This document shows, piece by piece, positions 1 to 6,312 of a stretch of DNA of 9,597 bases. The stretch is from the NCBI GenBank assembly GCA_007117575.1, contig SKGH01000073.1:1-9597 (forward strand), read 5' to 3'. Numbering within the stretch: position 1 is the stretch's first letter; each line of letters begins with the position of its first letter. The position numbers and the translations under genes are program-made. This stretch comes from Candidatus Kaiserbacteria bacterium (GTDB taxonomy: Bacteria > Patescibacteriota > Minisyncoccia > Phycocordibacterales > UBA918). The notes beneath the pieces are model-generated. The model was not told the DNA's origin, ran no database searches, and was given only the letters and a program-made list of their open reading frames with translations.

Positions 1-24
1 AATAATTTAAATTATAAATTTACC

Positions 25-708
25 ATGCATATTGTTAAACATCATCCAACACTCAGTGCATTAGTTTCGGCTTCTTTAATACTGCCTTTGATCTTCTTTG
101 TTTATCTGACTTTGGAGCCCAAAGTAGCAGTCGGCCAAACTGAAGCCGAATTTACCATAACTCAACAAATTGGTGAAACAATATCTATCGTAGTAGCGGC
201 AACTACTACAGCGATGAGTGGTACTATAGACGGTCTGACCGGAGGTGTCAGTAGCGGTTCAAACAGTTTTACTGTAGCCACTAACGCACTTAATGGCTAT
301 CAGGTAACAATTCAGTTTGATGATGCGGTTGCGATGGTCAACGCCTCGTCTTCCTCTTTCGCGATTCAAAATCTCACTTCTCGTGAATTCGACTTTTCTA
401 CGTCAACGGTTTCCGGAAGTTCCGGTTTTGCTTATACGGTAACCGGCGGTGATCACGTTGACGGTTTTTTTGCGGATGATGGAGATGAGCTTTGTGGCAC
501 GGGTTCAAATTATAGTGCTGAAAATTGTTGGTTCATGGGTGTTAATGCCACAGCTCCTCACCCAATTGTAGATTCTAACGACCCCACTACTGGAGCGGGT
601 GATGAAACGAATCTATACTTTAGGGTTTTGGTTGACGCAAACCCTAACCCCGCTATTCCACCGGGAACATACAATGCCACTGCTACTTTAACAGCAACAG
701 TAAAGTAG
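25..708 (+). CDS. Secreted beta-rich surface protein, WxL-like C-terminal pattern (unnamed)
   Basis: I do not recognise a named family. The 227-aa product has a hydrophobic segment at about residues 10-30, read as a signal peptide with cleavage likely near residues 36-38. The mature chain would start close to EFTITQQIG (42-50). The remainder is rich in Ser, Thr, Gly and Val with alternating hydrophobic residues, as in extracellular beta-sandwich proteins. It ends in PGTYNATATLTATVK without a C-terminal membrane segment or sorting signal, so it should be released or held by another protein. Cys157 and Cys168 could form a disulfide. The protein at 2240-3007 has two cysteines with identical spacing, each followed by Trp, and a similar C-terminal strand pattern, so the two are probably homologous. 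The ATG at 25 has no Shine-Dalgarno; an AT-rich TATAAA (13-18) lies just upstream. Coding and secretion are fairly certain, function is not. Confidence 0.85.
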   Translation: MHIVKHHPTLSALVSASLILPLIFFVYLTLEPKVAVGQTEAEFTITQQIGETISIVVAATTTAMSGTIDGLTGGVSSGSNSFTVATNALNGYQVTIQFDDAVAMVNASSSSFAIQNLTSREFDFSTSTVSGSSGFAYTVTGGDHVDGFFADDGDELCGTGSNYSAENCWFMGVNATAPHPIVDSNDPTTGAGDETNLYFRVLVDANPNPAIPPGTYNATATLTATVK

Positions 709-1097
709 TAAATCAAATGTAATAAACTTAAAAGGTATTATAAGATGTCCTTATATAGATAAGTTAAAATAATACTCTTCCATAAAAATTGTCACAGACT
801 TTTTTCTATGGAAACAAAACAGAATCGTGCCTACCACCAACAGTACTATGCAGTAAATTAAAGTATATATAAACCCAAAACACGGACCATTCGTGGTGCT
901 GTAAATGATTTTTAAAACCAATGAGTGTATCATAAATTAAATATATAGATATTTTGTTTATTTAAGATGCATTCAATTATTTTTAAACTCCTTGCAACAC
1001 TGCACTTTATGTTTTCTTGCAAAACTCGGTTAAGTAGTTACAATGGACATTGATGTATGTTAATAAAAACACTGTGTCGTTCTACTGTTAGTAAATT
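709..1097. other. 389-bp AT-rich spacer without a convincing gene
   Basis: This gap between two surface-protein genes is much richer in A and T than the flanking genes. It holds a candidate sigma70-type promoter near its right end (1017-1044). A weak 5-bp stem (CTTAT/ATAAG, around 749-762) is not followed by a clear T-run, so I do not call a terminator. A 60-codon minus-strand reading frame (751-933) with one hydrophobic stretch exists but lacks coding evidence. I see no tRNA, CRISPR array or copy of the repeat elements found downstream. Confidence 0.6.
1017..1044 (+). promoter_or_regulatory. Candidate promoter of the surface-protein cluster
   Basis: TTGCAA (1017-1022) and TACAAT (1039-1044) are separated by 16 bp and match the sigma70 -35 and -10 consensus at 4/6 and 5/6 positions. 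Transcription would start near 1051, giving a leader of roughly 45-50 nt before the ATG at 1098. In AT-rich sequence such matches arise by chance, so this is only a candidate. Confidence 0.35.
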
Positions 1098-2219
1098 ATG
1101 AAATGTGTTTCAGCTATATCTGAGTTAAGGTCTCGTTTGCATGTATGTATTATTGTTTTAGCTGTGATACTTGTTGCGCCTGTTATGGTGGTGGCGGACG
1201 AAGAAGCTTCAGACAATAGTGATGAGGTTGATGAGGTTATTGAAATCGGCACTTTGGATGATGAGTTGGTTGTTTTAGATGAAAGCGAAGATGATCAGCC
1301 GGCTGATGTGGACAACATGCCGACAGATAGCTATAAGCGTGAACCGCTTTTAAGTCGTGAGGCGATTGGAGATTTTGTGATCGGCCCCGGACGTTTTGAC
1401 GTGTCTCTAGCACCGGGGCAGACAAGGGTGGTGCAGATGACGGTAGCAAACAGAACCGGAGAAGGAAAAATTTTCACTTTCGAGACGGAAGACGCACAAG
1501 GGTCCGCTGATCCAAATCGTACGGTTGACTTGTTGGGAGATAAGCAGGGTCCGTATACGTTGCGTGACTATATCTCGGTACCGCACTGGTCTTTTTACTT
1601 GGAGCATGGGCAAAGAGCTTTGGTGCCGGTCACCATCTCCTTACCGCCTGACGCTGAGCCGGGGGGTCGTTATGGCTCTCTTTTGGTATCAGTGACGTCG
1701 AAGCCAACTGAAGAGCGGGGGGCGGGTACCCGCTCCGCCTCAGCGATAATCAGTCGTTTGGGAACGCTTTTTTTTATAACCACTCCGGGTGATATTGAAT
1801 GGAATAGTGCTTTGACCGGCTTTAGTACTCGTAACAGTCAGCGTTTTTTTGGTAGCGCGCCAATCACTTTCGACATTACGCAAGAAAACTTTGGCACAGT
1901 GCATACTGTTCCATATGGTAGGGTAACAATCACGAACATACTGGGAGAAGAGATTGGGCGAGTGAATCTTGACCCGTGGTATGTGATGCCTCAAGCTGTC
2001 CGTACGCGTGAGTTGGTCTGGAATCGTGATTTGGTGATCGGGCGATACACCGCTACGGCACAGATTAACCGCGGTTACGATGACATAGTCGACGAAATGT
2101 CTTTCAGTTTCTATGTGATACCTTGGAAACTGGCTCTTATGGTGTTTGCTATATTATTCTTTTTCTTCTTAGGGCTACGTTTCTTCTTTAGTCGCTTTGA
2201 GTTCAAGAGAAAGACATAG
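1098..2219 (+). CDS. Membrane-anchored WxL-interacting-protein-like (DUF916-like) surface protein
   Basis: The 373-aa product has an N-terminal signal/membrane segment (about 15-33) and then a strongly acidic, probably disordered linker (34-72). Two extracellular beta domains follow. The first (about 92-202) contains the series FDVSLAPGQ, VANRTG, PHWSFYLEHGQ and EPGGRYGSLLVSV. The second (about 215-340) opens with ISRLGTLFFITTPG and includes ENFGTVHTVPYG. This series resembles the DUF916 and companion domains of WxL-interacting proteins, which bind peptidoglycan and hold WxL proteins at the surface of Gram-positive bacteria; I assign it from remembered pattern, not a search. A C-terminal membrane helix (about 343-365) and basic tail (RFEFKRKT) anchor it with the bulk outside. 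It is the first gene of a tight cluster, with 20 bp to the next gene. The ATG at 1098 lacks a Shine-Dalgarno but places the signal peptide properly. Surface location is firm; ligand unknown. Confidence 0.85.
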   Translation: MKCVSAISELRSRLHVCIIVLAVILVAPVMVVADEEASDNSDEVDEVIEIGTLDDELVVLDESEDDQPADVDNMPTDSYKREPLLSREAIGDFVIGPGRFDVSLAPGQTRVVQMTVANRTGEGKIFTFETEDAQGSADPNRTVDLLGDKQGPYTLRDYISVPHWSFYLEHGQRALVPVTISLPPDAEPGGRYGSLLVSVTSKPTEERGAGTRSASAIISRLGTLFFITTPGDIEWNSALTGFSTRNSQRFFGSAPITFDITQENFGTVHTVPYGRVTITNILGEEIGRVNLDPWYVMPQAVRTRELVWNRDLVIGRYTATAQINRGYDDIVDEMSFSFYVIPWKLALMVFAILFFFFLGLRFFFSRFEFKRKT

Positions 2220-2239
2220 TTGCATTTTATTAATAAATC

Positions 2240-3007
2240 ATGCGTCGTTCTTTATCCATAATTACAATTTGCTCAATACTAAGTACACCCTTGGTTTTGT
2301 TGATGAGTACGGTTGTCACCGCGCAGGTTATGAGTGGTGATAATTTTCAAATTGAAAGTGATAGTTTGAATTTTGGCGGGGGTTTCAGTGCGTCTGATGA
2401 GTACGCTATAAAGGATACTCTGGGAGAAATAGCTACCGGAGAGTCAGAAAGCGACGGTTTTATATTAAGAGCCGGTTATCGACAGTTGCAGTCGGTTTTT
2501 TTATCAATGTCTGAACCTGTAGCGGTACAAATGAGCCCGTCTATTCCGGGAGTCATCGGCGGTTTTTCTTTTGGGTCAACCAGTGTGACTGTGGTAACTG
2601 ACAACGTTGCCGGTTATGAGCTTTTGATACGTAGTGAATCAAGTCCGGCAATGCAAGGACCGGGTACGGCAACCATAGGTGACTATGAGGAAACAGGTGT
2701 TGCCGATTTTGAGTTTGCTACCAGTAGTTCAATGTCACACTTTGGTTTTTCTGTGGTGGGGGAGGATGTGGCTTCACGTTTTAGACATAATGTAGAAGAG
2801 GAATGTGGCTCAGGAGATATTAATACAGCTTTTCGTTGTTGGGTGGGACTTAGTGATAGTTCTGAGTTGGTGGCGCGTCGTTCCGGTAACAACCAACCTG
2901 ATGGTACGCAGACCGTGATAAATTTTCAAGTTGGTATTGGAGACAGTGTAAACCAAGCGCCGGGTGTGTATGTGGCCACTACCACCTTGACCGCCTTACC
3001 GTTATAA
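2240..3007 (+). CDS. Secreted beta-rich surface protein, relative of the 25-708 product
   Basis: The 255-aa product has a signal peptide (about residues 3-28, probable cleavage after VVTA). A segment at about 36-82 of the form SLNFGGGFSASDEY...DTLGEIATG...FILRAGYRQ resembles a module I associate with secreted proteins of Patescibacteria; that association is from memory. The C-terminal half (about 86-255) aligns by eye with the 227-aa protein at 25-708. Shared points are a GG-S-GS-S-TV-T....GY strand pair, a two-cysteine loop (Cys189/Cys200, 10 residues between, followed by Trp) and a terminal PGVYVATTTLTA strand. There is no C-terminal anchor, so the protein is either released or retained by a partner such as the preceding membrane-anchored protein. 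It lies 20 bp after that gene and 10 bp before the next, consistent with co-transcription. No enzymatic motif is visible and the function is unknown. Confidence 0.85.
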   Translation: MRRSLSIITICSILSTPLVLLMSTVVTAQVMSGDNFQIESDSLNFGGGFSASDEYAIKDTLGEIATGESESDGFILRAGYRQLQSVFLSMSEPVAVQMSPSIPGVIGGFSFGSTSVTVVTDNVAGYELLIRSESSPAMQGPGTATIGDYEETGVADFEFATSSSMSHFGFSVVGEDVASRFRHNVEEECGSGDINTAFRCWVGLSDSSELVARRSGNNQPDGTQTVINFQVGIGDSVNQAPGVYVATTTLTALPL

Positions 3008-3008
3008 T
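3003..3008 (+). promoter_or_regulatory. Perfect TATAAT 9 nt before the FN3-protein start
   Basis: TATAAT overlaps the TAA stop of the upstream gene and ends 9 nt before the ATG at 3018. If used as a -10 box, transcription would start at or next to the start codon and give a leaderless mRNA. No good -35 lies at 16-18 bp; a TTGACC at 2987 is only 10 bp away. Listed because the same arrangement recurs at 6299 and 7472. Confidence 0.25.
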
Positions 3009-3017
3009 CATTAAGTA

Positions 3018-4634
3018 ATGAGGTATTGGTTTTTATTATTTTTGTTAGTAGCGTGGGCAACTCCTTTCGCAGGTTTTGTTCAAATGGCTAGTGAGCAGTT
3101 TACCATCAATCAGTGGGTAGGTGGTGCGCCACCAACCGAGCCACCAAGTGTGCCAACGGGGCTGGAGGCTGTTCCTATGGCTTTTAGTCAAATAGACCTG
3201 AGTTGGAATGCATCGTCTCATGTGGCACCGGTGGTGGGTTATCAGGTCTTTCGAGATCTTTTGCAGATAGCTACCACCTCACAGACTTCTTTTTCAGACG
3301 CCGGTCTTTTGGCAAGTACCACTTATACTTACAGCGTGCGGGCGTTTGATGGTTTTGGTAACATTTCAAGCTCTTCCATAGCCGTGTCAACCACCACGTT
3401 TCCGGAACCACCAACTCCTCAGCCGGAGACAGAAGACCCTACACCGAGTGGCGCCAAAAAAAGTAGTATGTTACCTACGGCATCATTGCTGGAGTTTTCT
3501 ATTGAGCCGGGGAGTCAAAGCGCGAGGTTTTCTTTCACTACGTCTGTTCCTACGGTGTATACCATACGTTACGGTATCGGCGATGTATTGACGGAGGGGC
3601 AAGTGCAGGCTGAGCGTTACGCCACAGACCATGTGACGGTCTTGACCGACTTAGAACCAAGAACCACTTATTTTTATGAAGTCTATGCTACGGATAGGTT
3701 CAATAGGGAGGTTTTATTACGACGGGATAGTTTTACCACAACCCATCGTTTTACTATAGAAACTCCGTTAAACGTAAGTAACTTACGAGCCAACGCGGTT
3801 GGTTCAGATGTTTTATTGAGCTGGAAAAATCCTGAATATAGTGGTTTTTCACACGTACGCTTGGTCAGGAACCATATTTTTTTCCCAAATGACCCATGGG
3901 ATGGTTTTGTGGTCTATGAAGGAATGAATAATAACTTTTATGACTCCGGCGCTTTAGGTCAGTATAGTCGTCAGTATTATACAGTTTTCACATATAATCT
4001 AGACGGCGTTCATTCGTCAGGCGCAATAACTTTTGTTGACAAGGATGAGGTCAGGGAACCGGTGATCCCTTCGCCAATTACTCCAACCGAAACCAAACCG
4101 CCTTCAATCAAGGATAAAGAAACCGAGGTAGTAACTGAATTTTATGATTTGCGTATTAACGATGTGGAGTTTATTCAAAGAGACAGAGTATTTGCTATAG
4201 ATGTTGATACAGTCGTTCTTTTTACGGAAAGTTCGTTTTTAGTAAGGGTGCCGGTAGACAAGGTACCTTCTCACGCGAAAACATTGATTTTCAGTATTTA
4301 TGATCCTGATGGTTATGATCCCGTTGCTTCGTATTTACTTGATGAGGACGATGATGGTTCTTATTATGTAGCTAATGTCGGTGGGCTGGTACGAGAGGGC
4401 GATCATCCTTTTTCAGTTTCTCTGTTTGATTCAAAAAAAGAACTTCTTCACGTGGTAGAGGGGGTAATAGAAGGGAAAGATTCGGACGAATACGATGAGG
4501 TGGTAAGTGATGGTTTTGGTTTGACCGTTGCTTATATGTTGGTTTTTATTTCTTTGGGTATTGTGGCTATTGTTTTGTCACGTAAGTTGTGGTTTTGGCT
4601 GTTTGGCTACAAGCGAAGAAAACAAAAAGACTAG
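3018..4634 (+). CDS. Membrane-anchored fibronectin type III repeat surface protein
   Basis: The 538-aa product starts with a short signal peptide (about 3-20). The mature N-terminus carries EQFTINQWVGG (26-36), close to the EFTITQQIG of the secreted protein at 25-708. A first fibronectin type III domain is clear at about 43-128 (PSVPTGLEAVP, IDLSWNAS, YQVFRD, TTYTYSVRAFDGFGN). A second FN3-like domain is at about 156-242 (LEPRTTYFYEVYATD) and a third at about 249-341 (VSNLRANAVGSDVLLSWKNP). After a Pro/Thr-rich linker (345-366) comes another beta-rich domain (about 372-482) that I cannot name. A membrane helix at about 499-520 and a tail ending KRRKQKD anchor it with the domains outside. FN3 domains generally mediate protein or carbohydrate contacts, so adhesion or scaffolding is plausible; no catalytic motif is seen. 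It is the last gene of the cluster, 10 bp after its neighbour. Confidence 0.88.
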   Translation: MRYWFLLFLLVAWATPFAGFVQMASEQFTINQWVGGAPPTEPPSVPTGLEAVPMAFSQIDLSWNASSHVAPVVGYQVFRDLLQIATTSQTSFSDAGLLASTTYTYSVRAFDGFGNISSSSIAVSTTTFPEPPTPQPETEDPTPSGAKKSSMLPTASLLEFSIEPGSQSARFSFTTSVPTVYTIRYGIGDVLTEGQVQAERYATDHVTVLTDLEPRTTYFYEVYATDRFNREVLLRRDSFTTTHRFTIETPLNVSNLRANAVGSDVLLSWKNPEYSGFSHVRLVRNHIFFPNDPWDGFVVYEGMNNNFYDSGALGQYSRQYYTVFTYNLDGVHSSGAITFVDKDEVREPVIPSPITPTETKPPSIKDKETEVVTEFYDLRINDVEFIQRDRVFAIDVDTVVLFTESSFLVRVPVDKVPSHAKTLIFSIYDPDGYDPVASYLLDEDDDGSYYVANVGGLVREGDHPFSVSLFDSKKELLHVVEGVIEGKDSDEYDEVVSDGFGLTVAYMLVFISLGIVAIVLSRKLWFWLFGYKRRKQKD

Positions 4635-4747
4635 ATTTACAGTAGTGAGGATAACCAACTATACAGAGGTGCCTGATTTGTCGTATAGTATGTAGGTAAG
4701 TCTGGGTAAAGCTTAGTTGTGTGACTGCAAGGTTTCATTGTTTACAG

Positions 4748-4868
4748 GACTTACGCGTTTGGCGAATTTCTTTGTTGCTTTCGTCACTTAAACCGTTCAT
4801 CGTACCACCAAGTACGCCTCAGGTTTTCGCTCCTCAGCGCCTCGAACTTCATCAGAAACGCGTAAGTC
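4748..4868 (+). mobile_element. MITE-like 121-bp element with 13-bp terminal inverted repeats (copy A)
   Basis: GACTTACGCGTTT at 4748-4760 is the exact reverse complement of AAACGCGTAAGTC at 4856-4868. Inside, CGTAC (4801-4805) pairs with GTACG (4812-4816), so a single strand could fold back on itself. It has no transposase and is too short to encode one. The right tip (4834-4871) is nearly identical over 38 bp to the inner tips of the two longer elements at 6096-6258 and 9435-9597, whereas the rest of its body differs. I see no convincing target-site duplication. A non-autonomous element mobilised in trans is the simplest reading; a REP-like structural repeat is the alternative. Confidence 0.6.
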
Positions 4869-4870
4869 AT
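4784..4870 (-). other. 28-codon ORF inside repeat copy A, probably not a protein
   Basis: Reading inward from the right tip on the minus strand, an ATG opens a frame that begins MTYAFLMKFEAL, includes TWWYDERFK and ends at a TGA. The first 12 residues recur in the 18-codon frames of copies B and C because these share the tip sequence. Such frames may be annotated as tiny hypothetical proteins, but repeat conservation alone explains them. Confidence 0.2.
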
Positions 4871-4917
4871 GGTTTATAACAGATACGGTGACATAGATTT
4901 TTCAATCATTGTTATAC

Positions 4918-4967
4918 CGGTTTGTTTTTAAACATTTAAAGTTGAAAAATGTTTGATTTTTAACCGG
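4918..4967 (+). promoter_or_regulatory. Long imperfect hairpin upstream of gap
   Basis: CCGGTT (4918-4923) pairs with AACCGG (4962-4967). Further in, AAACATTT (4930-4937) pairs with AAATGTTT (4947-4954) around a 9-nt loop. A seven-base T-rich stretch on each side forms the internal bulge. It lies 57 nt before gap, at or before the likely promoter, so it may be a terminator-like structure, a regulator-binding dyad or a leader fold. I cannot tell which. Confidence 0.35.
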
Positions 4968-5023
4968 CATTTTTAAACGTATTATCAATAAATTTTAAAA
5001 CTACTAACTCATTAATATTCATT

Positions 5024-6055
5024 ATGGCAAGAATAGCAATAAATGGTTTTGGTCGCGTAGGTCGAGCTTTCTTTAAGATGGCATTTGAAGAATTAGACAT
5101 CGACATTGTGGCAATAAATGACCTTGGAGATCATGATAATCTGGCGTATCTACTAAGGTACGATACGGTATACGGTCGATCACCGTGGGACATACGCATA
5201 GACAATAATGATTTGTTGGTAAATGGAGAAAGGATCACGTTTTTGAGTGAACGAGACCCTACCGCTCTGCCATGGAAAAAAATGGATATAGATGTAGTGG
5301 TTGAGTCCAGTGGAGTGTTTGCCAGTTACGAGGGGTCGAAGAAACACATTGAGGCGGGAGCAAAACGCGTGGTAATATCGGCGCCGGTTAAGGATGATCC
5401 TGCCGACGCCGGAGTGTCCGGAGCTACTGTGCTTATGGGGGTAAATGAGGGTGATCTGAAAAATTGTGCCATCAGTGCCAATGGATCCTGTACCACAAAC
5501 GCTGTTAGTCCGGTAGTGGGAGTGTTAAAAGAGGCCATAGGTATGGAAAGAGCCATACTCAACACAGTTCATGCCTACACTTCAACACAAGCCATTGTTG
5601 ACTCTCCGGATAAGGATTGGAGAAAAGGTAGGGCGGCCGCTCAAAATATTATTCCTACCAAAACAGGAGCGGCGGTGGCTACTACCTTGGTGCACACAGA
5701 CTTGGCAGGTAAGTTTGATGGTATAGCTATGCGAGTCCCCGTTGCCGTCGGTTCCATTATCGATATTACTTTTGTCGCGCCTCAACCGACTACGGTTGAG
5801 GCGGTTAATGAAGCTTTGCGAGACGCTTCCAAGTCTGATGCTTGGGGTTCTTTGTTGGCGGTTACTGACGAACCGTTAGTGTCTTCAGACATAATTGGAG
5901 CCAGAGTAGCGGCTATCGCTGACCTTACCATGACCAGAGTAGTTGATAATACTTTGGTAAAGGTGTTAGCTTGGTATGATAACGAGACCAGTTATACGCA
6001 AACATTGGTTAAACATGTGAATGCTATTGCTGAGATCATGAAAGAGGGAGGGTAG
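5024..6055 (+). CDS. gap: Glyceraldehyde-3-phosphate dehydrogenase, NAD-type
   Basis: The enzyme converts glyceraldehyde-3-phosphate, NAD+ and phosphate to 1,3-bisphosphoglycerate in the cytoplasm, the entry to ATP-yielding lower glycolysis. The 343-aa length is usual for the family. The Rossmann motif INGFGRVGR (6-14) is followed by Asp33 (INDL), the residue that favours NAD over NADP. The catalytic cysteine is Cys156 in SANGSCTTNAVSPV and the catalytic histidine His183 in TVHAYTSTQ. The phosphate-site segment NIIPTKTGAA (208-217) and WYDNE (317-321, with the nicotinamide-contacting Asn320) are present. The usual Trp-Gly after WYDNE is Thr-Ser here, a mild deviation. The ATG at 5024 puts the glycine-rich loop at the normal position. 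There is no Shine-Dalgarno. The gene is alone between two repeat elements (ending at 4868 and beginning by 6096), probably with its own promoter, possibly TATTAT at 4980-4985. Assignment is secure. Confidence 0.98.
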   Translation: MARIAINGFGRVGRAFFKMAFEELDIDIVAINDLGDHDNLAYLLRYDTVYGRSPWDIRIDNNDLLVNGERITFLSERDPTALPWKKMDIDVVVESSGVFASYEGSKKHIEAGAKRVVISAPVKDDPADAGVSGATVLMGVNEGDLKNCAISANGSCTTNAVSPVVGVLKEAIGMERAILNTVHAYTSTQAIVDSPDKDWRKGRAAAQNIIPTKTGAAVATTLVHTDLAGKFDGIAMRVPVAVGSIIDITFVAPQPTTVEAVNEALRDASKSDAWGSLLAVTDEPLVSSDIIGARVAAIADLTMTRVVDNTLVKVLAWYDNETSYTQTLVKHVNAIAEIMKEGG

Positions 6056-6095
6056 ACAGGTTCTTAGCCACGGAGACCCGAAACAATCTTGACCG

Positions 6096-6258
6096 GTTTC
6101 AATATATGTTGTTTGTAAGACGTATTCTTAGAAAGTGGAGCGACCATAACGAAGTACGCTTTGTGGTGAGACTTCAAACAGTTTCTTATTAATAAATGGT
6201 TACCGAAACTGGAGCTGGGTCAGTGCCTCGAACTTCATCAGAAACGCGTAAGTCATGA
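6096..6258 (+). repeat. 163-bp repeat, copy B, left arm of a large inverted repeat
   Basis: These 163 bp match the reverse complement of 9435-9597 at 155 positions with no gaps (8 mismatches by hand count). The pair brackets rpiB-rpe and both transketolase genes with the AAACGCGTAAGTC-like tips facing inward. The right tip is shared with the element at 4748-4868. An internal dyad AGTTTC...GAAACT spans 6180-6210. The left border is uncertain because the partner runs off the window at the equivalent base; the preceding 40 bp (6056-6095) may also belong to it. It contains no transposase. Confidence 0.85.
6200..6256 (-). other. 18-codon ORF inside repeat copy B, probably not a protein
   Basis: The minus-strand frame reads MTYAFLMKFEALTQLQFR then TAA. 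The equivalent frame in copy C (9437-9493 +) differs at two residues, and copy A shares the first 12. Its length and repeat context argue against a real gene. Confidence 0.2.
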
Positions 6259-6273
6259 ACAGGTAAAAATTAA

Positions 6274-6304
6274 TTGTAATAAAATGACTTTTTTCATGTA
6301 TAAT
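6274..6304 (+). promoter_or_regulatory. Likely promoter of the rpiB-rpe/transketolase unit
   Basis: A perfect -10 box TATAAT (6299-6304) is preceded by TTGTAA (6274-6279) at a rather long 19-bp spacing. It lies between the end of repeat copy B and the ATG at 6313, leaving 8 nt between the -10 box and the start codon. Transcription would begin at or one or two bases before the ATG, giving a leaderless or nearly leaderless mRNA. Confidence 0.5.
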
Positions 6305-6312
6305 AGATAATT

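Larger units (their letters stand above)
4635..5023. other. Intergenic region with a MITE-like element and gap leader
   Basis: The 389 bp between the surface cluster and gap have three parts. Near the left is a 7-bp inverted repeat (ACTATAC 4658-4664, GTATAGT 4683-4689) without a T-run, a weak terminator candidate for the surface cluster at best. In the middle is the 121-bp inverted-repeat element (4748-4868). To the right is an AT-rich leader with a long imperfect hairpin (4918-4967) and a possible -10 TATTAT at 4980-4985 upstream of gap. No conventional gene is visible. Confidence 0.6.

Noticed and set aside
751..933. 60-codon minus-strand ORF with one hydrophobic segment in the 709-1097 spacer
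   Set aside because: It is not the shadow of a real gene, but its composition follows the AT-rich spacer, it resembles no family I know, and hydrophobic frames arise easily in T-rich DNA. It remains a remote small-membrane-protein possibility.
4658..4689. Rho-independent terminator after the surface cluster
   Set aside because: The 7-bp stem is AT-rich, has an 18-nt loop and lacks a following T-run.
4748..4868. CRISPR repeat or array
   Set aside because: Only single scattered copies of the tip occur, in mixed orientation and without regular spacers or cas genes.
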